A stretch of DNA of 64,000 nucleotides, taken from contig JAECUM010009300.1 in NCBI GenBank assembly GCA_016617855.1, positions 1-64,000 on the forward strand, in the 5' to 3' direction. A model generated the notes under the pieces. The model searched no databases. It was not told the DNA's origin and was given only the letters and a program-made list of their open reading frames with translations. The position numbers were made by a program, and so were the translations under genes. The DNA comes from Megalonaias nervosa (Eukaryota; Mollusca; Bivalvia; Unionida; Unionidae). Positions 49,601 to 58,974 of this stretch are shown piece by piece (position 1 is the first letter of the stretch; each line of letters begins with the position of its first letter).

Positions 49601-50159
49601 ACAAAAACTTGCATTAAATGATATTGTTTTGGTTCCGATTGATGTTTTGAGAAAGCCTTAACATAGCCATAGTGCTGGACTTTAGGATATTCAATAACAA
49701 TTCATTCATCGCAGAGACTGAAAATCAGTGATACCAGTATTTGGATTGTCGATAATCGTATCGAATGGTCCAACCTAATTTTTCTGGCAGTATCTCGGGT
49801 CAGGAAAATGTTCCACCTATGGAGAATTGTGCTGGATAACTGCACCATTATGGATAATAGTGAAACTCAGGGCAATGTCGATAAAATATTGGCTGGTTAT
49901 CAATGGTGTGACAAAAAATTAACGCGACTTCAATGTTAAGTTTATCATGACACTGAAACAACAACAAAATAATCACTGTGCTTGCTGTAACACAGTAATG
50001 TTGTGGCAGTATTCTCCTAATGACCCACGAGAGTTTACCGTGGATAGAATTAATAGTAGTCTCGGCCACACACGCGAAAATGTGATGCTGACCTGTCTTG
50101 AGTGTAACGGACGTAGAGGAGCTGGTGTCCTCCTAGCGAATCACCCTTCACAGAAGTAG
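46623..50159 (+). pseudogene. Family-B DNA polymerase - SF1 helicase - HNH fusion, broken
   Basis: A replication protein of about 1,150 codons. A long open stretch (46623-48599) holds the N-terminal region and most of PolB. Motif A (SVDMAAWYPRSF, about 47915-47950) is in a different frame, and frame returns near 47975 (FGHPTYEMTWVAING), so two compensating frameshifts hide it. A motif-B-like GKFIQG follows near residue 592. Motif C-like VRVATDSFYI is at 48668-48697 in another frame. The helicase follows: Walker A GGSGKTT at 48918, motif II ICDEICIE, motif III CDDHGQPPPF and conserved IRLQPDK in the 48969-49661 frame, then motif V TIHSSQ (49694-49714) and VI LAVSRVR (49784-49804) after a stop and frame change. 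The HNH end (49947-50159) has CACC, FTVDRINSSLGHTREN and CLECN. The whole is expected to be one protein replicating the element. At least five breaks. Confidence 0.75.
49947..50159 (+). pseudogene. HNH nuclease domain at the end of the polymerase-helicase
   Basis: CxxC near the start (CACC), a D-R-I...H..EN core (FTVDRINSSLGHTREN) and a second CxxC (CLEC) form a zinc-bound HNH fold. An upstream lysine-rich helix (MTLKQQQNNH) leads in. By position it is the C-terminal domain of the fusion, separated now by a frame break near 49925. The ATG at 49947 is probably internal. Confidence 0.7.
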
Positions 50160-50163
50160 GCCT

Positions 50164-50780
50164 TTACAAGAGTGAAGGCGGTGGTAATTGTGTATCTTCA
50201 AGAATTGCTTGTAACTGTTCACGTACAAATCCACTTTGAGGAGCAGTTGAATCTAGTTTGTAGATTGCAGGTCAACCCGTGGATCTTACCACGCTGGAAA
50301 TTTTATGCGTGGTTACACTCCAGACTCGGTCAGTCGCTCTTTTTTTACCCCCTCTCTCAAGCTCCCCCGGCTCATATAAATATCTGACAGTCACATTACC
50401 TAGTACTGGTTGTTTTGAGAAAGACCATGTCGCTTAAATGGTATGTGTTTCTTCGAGATTGCATTGATGGGGGTCATATAAATTCCAAGAGTAATTTCAT
50501 TATTTAACGCTATCAGACTTGGTAGTCTTGCAACCTATTCACGAGATCTCTTGTCCGCCTGAACTTTGTTCAGGGATATTTCCTGCGCATACGTCTGTCC
50601 AAACAATCGCTCAGCAAGTGTTTGATTAAATTGCTCAATGATTGCCTGATCGCCATAAATTTTAGTATGGACCTCGTCAGATTTTGACGTTATGTTGTTG
50701 CATCAGCAATGTTACTGCACAAAAAAATTCTTTGCCAGATCAACCTGTAGCAACTGTGGCCATCGCAGGTCGCCACATTG
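50164..50780 (-). pseudogene. Retrovirus-like (rve) integrase, C-terminal part only
   Basis: Integrases of this kind insert viral DNA into the host genome with a D,D-35-E active site. On the minus strand: LLQVD (second catalytic Asp), then after a break GDQAIIEQFNQTLAERLFGQ (catalytic Glu in IIEQFN), YAQEISLNK, VARLPSLIALNNEI, then a C-terminal domain with VTVRYLYEPGELERGGKKRA, TDRVWSVTTHKI and SGFVREQLQAILEDTQLPPP before TAA at 50164. The C-terminal YEPGEL...RATD..WS pattern is one I recall from integrases of such elements. The part with the first Asp is absent, and several stops and frameshifts are present. Confidence 0.7.
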
Positions 50781-50835
50781 ATAAAGTCGTTAAAATGCAG
50801 ATGCAACTGCCCGTTTGCAATATGTCGTTGTTGTA
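50781..50835. other. Deletion junction between integrase and PLA2 genes
   Basis: Recognisable integrase begins at about 50780 already inside the catalytic core, and the PLA2 protein becomes unrecognisable after about 50836. Both genes are on the minus strand, so one deletion probably removed the PLA2 C-terminus and the integrase N-terminus together. Confidence 0.45.
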
Positions 50836-51184
50836 GACCTGGATTTTATACGAGACATCATGAACGTGGCACGCTTGATCAATCGCATTTATTGGATATT
50901 CTCCAAGTCTTGATTGATCCTTCTCGTCAATTCAGATATCAAGTCGGGTTCCAGGACCACAATACTTATATCCAGGAAGATGTTTCTCGCCAGGATACTC
51001 AGTTCATGGAGCCATAGTAATTTTTCCAGTAAAGCAGCCGATATCTCCGCCTGTTGCATGAGAGATAAATTTGTAATTTTTTGTACCACATTTCACACCT
51101 GCCTATAAGTGCACGCTTTATATTCCTCGTCGTTATTGTTTTTAATCCTCTGGTCCAGTGGGTGCTCTGCATCGAACACAATAT
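50836..51184 (-). pseudogene. Zinc-ribbon plus parvovirus-type phospholipase A2 protein
   Basis: Minus strand. At 51184-51040 a short cysteine motif region reads YCVRCRAPTGP ... KCGTKNYKFI (two CxxC-type pairs, like the small zinc-ribbon DUF5679-type virion proteins). After GGDIGCFTGKITMAP comes LPGYKYCGPGTRLDI (calcium-binding loop) and INAIDQACHVHDVSY (catalytic His-Asp of PLA2). This loop-plus-HD pair is the signature of the VP1 phospholipase of parvoviruses, also present in adinto- and Polinton-like elements, where it is thought to breach the endosome during entry. TGA codons at 51004-51006 and near 50938 and a frameshift/stops near 51100 break it; the C-terminus is missing. Confidence 0.7.
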
Positions 51185-51216
51185 AAAGCCATATAATTAT
51201 TATATATTTCTACAAC
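51185..51216. promoter_or_regulatory. Candidate divergent promoter region
   Basis: A short AT-rich gap (aattattatatatttc) between the divergent starts of the zinc-ribbon/PLA2 gene and the ATPase gene, with a TATA-like tatatatt. Inferred from layout. Confidence 0.25.
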
Positions 51217-51880
51217 ATGAATGTCATTGATTTCTCAGCGACACGAAAGCAAGAGCCAATCAAGCATCATACTGCGCTACTAAATTCTATCAGAGCAATT
51301 AACATAGGTCCATCTGGGTCTCGTAAAAAGCAATTGTTGCTTAACCTGATAATGAGATGGCTCAAGTGGGATAAGTTGTATTTAGTGGCACCGTCTGTAG
51401 ATGATCAGCTATGCTACGACGTGCTTAAAGATTTTAATAAAAATGCAAAGTTGTTGGACGAGAACGGCAATGATATTACTGATTTTATCACCGACATCAA
51501 CGATGCGCCTTTGGTAGATGATCTCAAAGGGGGCATCAACAATCTCGTAGTATACGATGATGTGATGCTAGACAAACAATCAAAAACAACTCGGATATTT
51601 TCCCGAGGCAGACACAAAACACCGATATTATATATGTTACTCAGCGATATGCGCAAATACATAAAGTGATGAGAGATAACTGCAATCTTCTGGTTATCTG
51701 TAATGGTGTTGATATCCACACACTAAGAAACATCCACCAGACTTGGTTTTCAGGGGACATGGATATAATTCAGTTTAAAAACTTCTCAAAAGCGCAAGCG
51801 ATTCCGCATGGATTTATCAGATAAATTTACATGATCCTCGGTCGCGATATCGCATAGGTCTCGATAAAATGTTTGTTTGA
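51217..51880 (+). pseudogene. A32-type genome-packaging ATPase, one main frameshift
   Basis: Packaging ATPases of the FtsK/HerA class pump viral DNA into capsids. ATG 51217 opens 150 codons: EPIKHHTALLNSIRA, a P-loop reading GPSGSRKKQ, and Walker B NLVVYDDVM. The frame shifts near 51622. The other frame carries YVTQRYAQIHKVMRDNCNLL and DIHTLRNIHQTWFSG, and a further shift leads to LHDPRSRYRIGLDKMFV and TGA 51878. The order (HHT.LL, GPSG.GK, Y.D....., T.R....H..R.N.N, ...RYR.GLD) matches ATPases of these elements. The P-loop lacks the second Gly and the Ser/Thr, so it could not bind ATP normally. Confidence 0.8.
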
Positions 51881-51908
51881 GAAACCTGTCACCTAACCGC
51901 TACGCTAC

Positions 51909-52159
51909 AGCAGCGGGGTGGGTGAATGACGACCAACAGTGAATGTTCCGGGTCGGTAAACGAGGACGCATAATAATTTGACACACAAGCGTCAAGAGAA
52001 AAAATAAAATGCGCTAACCCTGTAGTGGCCTCGGTTTAGTGCAACCCGGTTAGAGATCTAGGTTTAGCGTTATTGACGCTTGTGTGTCATTTTCGTAGGC
52101 GGTTTTATTTTCACAAATGGAATGTTCTAAAAAGTAGTATCTTCACCCACTCTGCTGCT
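51909..52159. repeat. Imperfect palindrome at the right edge of the element
   Basis: Outer arms 51909-51926 and 52142-52159 (agcagcggggtgggtgaa against its complement, 16 of 18). Inner arms 51979-51995 and 52073-52089 (tgacacacaagcgtcaa, 17 of 17 perfect). Together they form a nested fold-back of about 250 bp. It could be a small MITE or a remnant of the element's terminus. No matching copy was seen at the left end. Confidence 0.7.
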
Positions 52160-52560
52160 CAACACATAAACTATACTTCTAACACTTACGAAATTACAAA
52201 AGCGTTAAGAAATATGCTAGACAACATTAGGAGTGCATTTTAACGCGTTAGAAGTCTATTTTATCGCGTAAGATGCATTTTCAAATGCATTAGTTGCAAA
52301 ATCGAACTCGTAACTTAATCATGTATTTGTCATCAATGACCTCTTATACCTCTGTCACACCGCACGCACAACTTCTGATACATCAGATATACCGTACATT
52401 CCTGCTATGCATTTGTCTAATCAGAACACGGTGGACATACCTGGTAAATTTGGGCAATTCCAACAAAGCGATCGCAGGTTTCTAACATCGTTTAACACAC
52501 TAATTAAGAAGTAACTTACAGTCGCAGAGCACGGAAGAGACTCTCTGTAGTTAATATTAC
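52160..52560. other. No recognised feature
   Basis: Short repeats around gcattttaacgcgtta and gtctattttatcgcgtaag only. Confidence 0.4.
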
Positions 52561-52569
52561 ATTTACTTT

Positions 52570-53789
52570 GAGTGGTAGTTAAAGAAAAAGTTAGTAGCAG
52601 TTATGATTGTAGAAGTAACGCCGCTAATGGAAATAGCATTAGTGGTAGTGGTAGAAGAAGACGAGGATTTTTGTTGTTGTTGTTGTTGTTGTAGGGTTTA
52701 ACGCCATTTTTCAGCACACGATAGGCTATACATGGCGGCCAGTATTAATGGTGGAGGAAGAACCCAGGTAACCCCGGAAAGAACCACCGACCCACGAGAA
52801 GCTACTGGCAAGCTTTCTCACATATCCACATTGGCCGAATCCGAGACTCGAACCCACGCAGACAGAGGTGAGATGGCAGTGATCCGTAACGGTGAGCGCT
52901 TTAGACCACTAGGCTAATCGGGGCCTCCAGGAGACGAGGCAGTTAGTAGTATAGTAATAGTAGAAGTAAAAATAGTAATCGCCGTAGTAGTAGTAGTAGT
53001 AGTAGTAGTAGAAGCAGAAGCGTTAAAAGTAAAATTACTGGTAATATTGTAGGTATGACAGGCAGAAAGGGGCCGAAGGATGCAAAATATGGAAACTATG
53101 TATACAAGCACTCATATTTGCTGTCGCAGTAATATATGATCTGCTCGTGTCACTACCGTCTAACTATCTGCCTTAGCATGTACTAGACTCCATCCACTTG
53201 AACAAGATACACCTCTCTCAGGTTATCACTTTAAGTTTCCACGAATAGCCCTCCACTTATATGATTAAAATTTGCCCGAGTTAGGTCATGTTTTATGATG
53301 TAGCTCGTTGCTATGTTCATGCAAAAATTCAATGCACTGATAAGTCGTTTTACTTAAAAGAAGATTTTGTCTTTGGAAATGAAACAAGTGTCACACATAT
53401 AAAGGAGTGCACAAGTTATTTCAAGAAGCTTCATTATTAAGGAATTTATATGAATTTCGTAAGTATGAGTTCTCTGTATATGATTTTTCAACAAATTACA
53501 TGTTCTTGGAATATACTATTTTTTCAGACCAATGCCATTCATATTGCAATGTGTGCATAGATCAGTGAATTTCTATGGTGTCAATGTCAAAATTAAATTG
53601 GAATGTTTTCGTACTTAATAAAAACAGCCCATGCCGTATTTGAAAAGAGACATACATTAACAGGCAGCCTTAATGAAGTACTTATATCAATCTTTGCGTA
53701 CAACTTTACCTTAGATTCCATTACTCAAGGGAAGCGGGGGATATGGATTTACCTGTAATGCTCGACTTCATTATATCAGGGGAATCGCG

Positions 53790-53791
<2 letters not shown>
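52570..53791. repeat. Duplicated module, copy A (with SINE insertion)
   Basis: Aligns with 55548-56343 and, beyond a 2.5-kb insert in the other copy, with 58880-59040. Shared landmarks: gtcactaccgtcta, catccacttgaacaagataca, ttaggtcatgttttatg, gaatttctac/tgg.gtcaatg and cttatatcaatc.ttg. TAG/AGT-type trinucleotides open both copies. Function unknown. Confidence 0.85.
52667..52931 (-). mobile_element. tRNA-derived SINE with 8-bp target duplication
   Basis: Flanked by AGACGAGG at 52659-52666 and 52932-52939. The tRNA-like head is on the right: in reverse complement, gattagcctagtggtctaaa (box A) and gggttcgagtc (box B). The body holds gctttctcacatatcc and taacgccatttttcagcaca. A (TTG/CAA)n tail is at 52671-52692. 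Clean ends make this the best-preserved SINE here. Confidence 0.9.

Positions 53792-53859
<68 letters not shown>
53792..53859. repeat. (AT)n microsatellite
   Basis: 68 bases of AT repeats following gaatcgcgggc. The corresponding position in the other module copy (59030) has no AT run, so it expanded after duplication. Confidence 0.95.
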
Positions 53860-53863
<4 letters not shown>

Positions 53864-53874
53864 CAACGTCGGGT

Positions 53875-53975
53875 GTCCAATCAGTCAGACACCAGCCGTC
53901 CAGAGATCAGGATCGGAACCCCTGCCATGAAATGGGAGGATGACACTGTGACAGCCAGTGCGGCCACGTCCATCT
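53875..53975 (-). mobile_element. tRNA-like SINE head
   Basis: In reverse complement, tggacgtggccgcactggct (box A-type) and ggggttccgatcc (box B-type) with normal spacing; body not identified. Confidence 0.45.
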
Positions 53976-55547
53976 AAAGACCAGCCAGTTACTTAGTATG
54001 AGGAAGTAGGGGACATAGCTGAGTATACGTGGCAAAACGACACAGAAGACGGCCAATCCTTCCCCTCCGCCTCCGAGTCAAAGAGCTGAAACGTTTCAAG
54101 CGAGAAGAATTCCGATAAAGCAGACGAGTCTACAGCACATCAGGCTAGGGGAGAGCTTTCCAGTGAGGAATAGGAGAGGCAGTCTTTCTGCAAAAAGCAG
54201 GCTGCCATTCAGTTTCATTTAGGAGTGGAAACAAGCTGGATAATACCAGACGTTTCCTGGACCTGCAAACAAAAGACCGATGGCTTTCAACAACCTTTGA
54301 GAGAATATCATTCACGTGCATCCCGTCAATTTCTGGGAATGCAGTTCATAGAATGACTGGTTTGGATCAACTTGCCGAGGACTCAGCAGGAGAAGTAGCT
54401 AGTTCATCATCTCCTGCGGCGGACTGATCAAGATTCCCTGGCTACAAGGGACTTTCCTTTCAGCTTATATAAACCCCTCTTGATAAACCTCTTTTATAGC
54501 ATAAATTTGATCTATTTGATATCACCGTCAAAAATATAACTACATCTTTGTAAACTAACGTGCGATGCTAAATTAAATTGAGCAAAATATGCTCACGAAC
54601 AGTATCATTTCTGGAATATAATTTACATTATGTACTCCAAATTCAAACTTAAATCTGAATTATAAAGGAAATTTGTAACTTATTGGATTGGATGAATTAA
54701 GCATCTGGCTAACACGTTATTGGTTGTTAGGGATCACCGAATTTAGGTGACACTGAGCAGAAAATGATAACATGAGTTCGTTTTCTGGCGTATCAGATAG
54801 TACCAGTTGACTTTTGGAGCCTCCGGCTGGACATTTCCTCCTTTTCTCCTCACAGATATGTTCTCGAGTTGCAGTGCGAAATGCACAAAAAGAAAATCCC
54901 AAGACAAATGCCATGATGCACGCTGGACTGGATTTCTTGAAGTGGTTGGCCATTCCTCACACGAGACGATTAATTTTAATTAGCTTTTAATCCCCCAATA
55001 AGAACGATGTTTGTGCCTACTAGGGGTATCTTGCTAGATGATGGATTAGTTCCCATCCAGCGAGAAATTAATTAGTACGCAGAGTGCAAGACTTTTTATT
55101 AATAGCATGCGGTGCATGCGCAAACGCTTATGGGAGTGGAGCTCTTTTTCTCCTTCAAATACGTCCCCCAATCGCATTACGTTAGGAATATTAGCCTACT
55201 ACCTCAAGAATCCAGCCCTACTAAAAGAGGAAAATCGTCTTTTCCTGTCTATCTTATATGGACTAAGGGCAATAACTCTTGTCTATTACCTCCACTTGCC
55301 ACTGACAGTTGTCGTTAGTTTTTAGTTTCGCTGCTGTACTGATAACATCGTACCTCTGCAATTCAGGCAATTTTAGTGTTCAAAGTGGACCATTCAACAT
55401 TCGTTTTAAATTTTCTTTTTTATGTGGGGCAATCAATCTTCTGCATGTTGTATACATTACTTTTACAATTTCTGAAATTTTTTTTAACTTTGTCACCTTT
55501 ATGGACTTTGTCTATTAAAGACCACATTACACCACGCTATCATTGAC
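53976..55547. other. Intergenic; one possible small minus-strand ORF
   Basis: GC-richer stretch to about 54450. A 78-codon minus ORF (54953-54717) starts with a hydrophobic, signal-like segment (MAFVLGFSFCAF after an internal Met) and has two cysteines; it might be a small secreted protein or a first exon, but nothing else supports it. ORFs at 55107-55325 overlap in two frames and are not convincing. Confidence 0.3.
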
Positions 55548-56347
55548 CCCATGTTATTATTAGTAGTAGTGGTATTCGAAGTTAATAGTAGTCAAAAGTA
55601 ATTCTACTGGTATTAGTACCAGTGGAATACTAAAAAGTAAGTAGTAGTGGTAATAATAGAAGTAATACGAGTAGCAATAATAACTGCAGCAGAAGCAGAA
55701 GAAGAAGCGGAATCGTTCAATGTTAAAGTACTAGTATTAGTATAGGTAGACCAGGCAGTTATTTTTGTGAACCTAACGGTAGATAGGGACCGACAGATGC
55801 AAAACTGGAAGATGTTTATGCAAGCTCTGTTGTCTTCTGCCACAGTAATCTGTCATTTATGCGTGTCACTACCGTCTATCTGTCTGCCTTGGCATGTACA
55901 AGACCCCATCCACTTGAACAAGATACACTTTATGTTTCCACAAATAGTCCTCCACTAATATGATTAAAATTTAGCTAGTTTAGGTCATGTTTTATGGCGT
56001 AGCGCGTTGCTATGTACATGTCTAAAATCTCTGCAGAGATTAGTCCTTTGCTTAAAAGAAGGTTCTGTCTTGGAAAATGAAACAAGCATCCCACATCGAA
56101 GGGAGTGAACAAGTTAATTCGAGAAGCTTACATTTTAATGAACTTATATAAATTATTTAAGTACGAGTTCTCTATATATGATTTTACAACAAAATACATA
56201 TTCTTGATATATACTATTTTTAAGACCACTGCCATTCATATTAAATGCGTATCAGATGTGTGAATTTCTACGGGGTCAATGTGTGATTTGAAATTGAAAT
56301 TTTTTTTGTACTTAATAAAATCAACCAATCTCGTATTTGAAATTCCG
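55548..56347. repeat. Duplicated module, copy B
   Basis: Matches copy A (52570-53650) without the SINE, which shows that the SINE inserted after the duplication. Interrupted at 56347 and resumed at 58877-59040. Confidence 0.85.
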
Positions 56348-56439
56348 TATGTGAAATTGTTGTGAGGGGAAAGATTATGTTGTATTATCTGGATTGTATA
56401 GTAAAGGTTAATGTTAAATTTGCAAAAGAGCAATAATGA

Positions 56440-56600
56440 TGAGGATCTAGGATTACTCAATGTTAGCGCTACAGACTTTCGACCGGAGGGTGCGGGTTCG
56501 AATTCTGCCATAAGCAAATCACGACAGCCGCCATTGTGTGTCTCTAAGTAGCCTATCATTTACTGATGTGCCGTTAAACACCAATTAATTCAATTTTTTT
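56440..56600 (+). mobile_element. tRNA-derived SINE
   Basis: A box B-type ggttcgaattc follows gttagcgctacagac. The body ends tgatgtgccgttaaacacca and an A/T tail, a 3' end I recall from mollusc SINEs. Confidence 0.65.
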
Positions 56601-56986
56601 AAACTACGGCAATCATAAATCATTCCTGCCGTTCAATACCATTTAAGTCAATTTTTAATTACAGCAATCATAAATTAATCCTGCCGGACATTATTTACCC
56701 AAGTAATAAGACGATACCAGATTTTAAGAATAATCTGTTTCTTGATCTCTTGAAGTCAAACTGTAAGTCTCAAACACTCAATAACATTATCGAACTTGAC
56801 AAAAGAACTTAGATTATATGCCTTAAGACTTGTAGCCATACAACTTAAGCTACTTGCACGTACATAACTTTTCAATATATTTCTGCGTTTTGTTTACTCG
56901 GTCAGGTGTAGGAAAGAAAAGGCTGGAAATTGGGAAAGATACGACAAAGCCAGGTTATGAATTTTTGTAGTCTGTTAATTATTATA

Positions 56987-57111
56987 GGTTATTGCATTTG
57001 TATGGGAAAATATGAATGAGTTTTTCGCATGGAAATACTGCACGACCTTGGGAGTGCAGTATATCCATCCGACAAAACGAGTTCATATTTTCCCATACAA
57101 ATGCAGTAACC
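56987..57111. repeat. Large near-perfect hairpin (57-bp arms, 10-base loop)
   Basis: Left arm 56987-57043, loop 57044-57053, right arm 57054-57111. The left arm's gcatttgtatgggaaaatat and atactgcac are mirrored exactly in the right arm, with few mismatches. It could fold as a cruciform or, if transcribed, as a long stem. Confidence 0.9.
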
Positions 57112-57359
57112 TTTTTGTTATATGCTCAGTTTCTTATACTACCTAAGGCTTTATTATATAAACAAAAATACACTACAAGAAACAAAGTAACCGAATGTAT
57201 GCCGTATTCCAAACTAAATACACGAGCGTAGATTCATCATTACACAACAACTACATTATTAATGCACACTTAACTCCGCCCAGATAAATTTGAACTTGAA
57301 ATTTGGAATCAAATTGTGAATAAATGCGCATTGCAACAACTTTTCCATTTGATCTGGAA

Positions 57360-58870
57360 TGAATAGATTTTGGGGTTTTTTTTTTTTTTTTTTTTTTGTC
57401 GATTCTACGAAATGTCGTGTTTAAGCACTAGATTTATCTGTGCCAATTCTACATGAAGTACATCGGATTGCAGCAGCGAGGACCAACGTGTTGACATGTG
57501 CAAGTGTGTTTCTGTTCTCTCATTGAATGTTAGAAATCATAATGTGGGAAAATTATGAAGTCTTTCAATTGCAATTATCAAAAAGACTCTATGGAATGTA
57601 ATGTTTATTTCATTTTGAGTGCAGTAAGGAGGATGTAATTGCACTTGGAATGTAGTCGAAATTACATTACAATTTCGAAATGTGTAATCAAGCTTCAGAA
57701 CCCATGATATAGCTCATGTAATTCGGATTTACAGAACTAAGAAAGTACATTTTGAGGAAATTCAGGATGTAAATCTGTAAGTATATTTTTGCCATTCTTA
57801 TTACCAGCTAAATAAGACAGTTTATGCCTTGTCTCTTGCATGTTATTTGTAAGGACCCTGTCTGGCGTCTATCGCTAGCCTAAATCGGAAACATTGTATC
57901 AAAAAAGTTAACGCGGAATGTGGCAAAGCAGCTGTTATGTGGCAGTCCACGAACGTCTGCTTTATTTCATTCAGAAACAAATTTAATCAATCAAAACGTA
58001 AAGGGTCTTCTACATGAGTGTACATGATTTGTTTACAAAGTAGTTCCTAATACACTGTTGGGCACACGTGTCGTGTACGTGAGTTCAATATGAACTACGC
58101 ATGAGTGCAATATCGTAAAATATTGCTCGATACTGACAATATAAAGTTAACGGAGAAAAAAAGGAGCATATAATAATAATTGATATTGCAATGGAGGTAG
58201 ATTACTGGCGCTTGTGAATGTGAAAAAAGTGATTTGAATTAATCAATCAAAACAATCAATATTGTTTTATGTACAACACGTATTCTAGTTCCAAAAAGTG
58301 GAATTATTTTAATATGGTTCTAACTCAGTGGGATAACACCTTATGAATCGGAAACTCACAATCATTTTATCATGAATTCAGGGAACTGATCACTTACTCA
58401 TACATTCTCTTTCTGTGCGACTAAACTAGTTGTTTCTGCCAGTACCTGTTCCTCACTCACCGTTACGGAGGGTTAAATCTTTCAAACCTGTGCTGTACCT
58501 GAAACGAATAACACCAGCCATTGAGCTTTAACATTTTCAATGATCATTTTTAAATTAGAGTATCCGCCACTGCATAACAAAGATTAATAGCCTTTTATCT
58601 GACTGTATAAAGCACACATACCCGGGACTACGTCACTAGAAACGGATCTTGTAAAAATAATGCAATACACATTTCAAGACTATGAAACCTTCTAATCATA
58701 ATGATTAAACAACAAATTGTAAGGCAATAGCAAAGGAAAACTCTATTTCTCTGCGTGCAAAGAAAGCAACAAGCAAAGAAAAAGGTGCGAATTTGAGAGA
58801 AAATGCATAAACAAATAGGATTTTTTGAGTTATCGACCACTGCTGTACTTGGAAGAATTTATTTTTGCCA
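57360..58870. other. Rest of insert, nothing recognised
   Basis: A poly-T run (57375-57398) and no gene that I can support. The minus ORF 58628-58840 has no family resemblance. Confidence 0.4.
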
Positions 58871-58974
58871 ATCAATATTCCGACGGAGACAAATATTAGC
58901 AGGTTCCTTTACTGAGGTGCTTATATCAATCGTTGTGTAAAACTTTACCTGAGATTACGTAACTCCGGGGAAGC

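Larger units (their letters stand above)
42335..51880. mobile_element. Decayed Polinton/adintovirus-like endogenous DNA virus element
   Basis: About 9.5 kb with coding-type base composition and a virus-type gene set on both strands: capsid-like protein, PolB-helicase-HNH fusion, A32-type packaging ATPase, rve integrase, zinc-ribbon/PLA2 protein, NUMOD/HNH endonuclease and small proteins. Polintons and adintoviruses are known to combine PolB, rve integrase, packaging ATPase and capsid genes. The fusion of PolB to helicase and HNH is something I recall from unannotated proteins in other invertebrates and in fungi, not from named viruses. Nearly all genes carry stops or frameshifts. Ends were not defined: no matching terminal inverted repeats were found by eye. 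Coordinates are those of the outermost recognised genes. Confidence 0.8.
56348..58876. mobile_element. 2.5-kb insert in module copy B
   Basis: Absent from copy A. Bounded by a direct 6-bp repeat ATTCCG (56342-56347 and 58877-58882), consistent with a target duplication. No terminal inverted repeats or ORFs were recognised. Inside are a tRNA-derived SINE (56440-56600) and a large hairpin (56987-57111). Type of element unknown. Confidence 0.5.

Noticed and set aside
42335..51015. TGA read as tryptophan (variant genetic code) in the viral element
   Set aside because: TAG and TAA stops and frameshifts also occur, and the neighbouring ORFs and the host gene end normally at TGA. Plain decay explains it.
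54717..54953. Secreted small protein gene on the minus strand
   Set aside because: Only a hydrophobic start supports it; no promoter, splice or family evidence. Mentioned as possible only.
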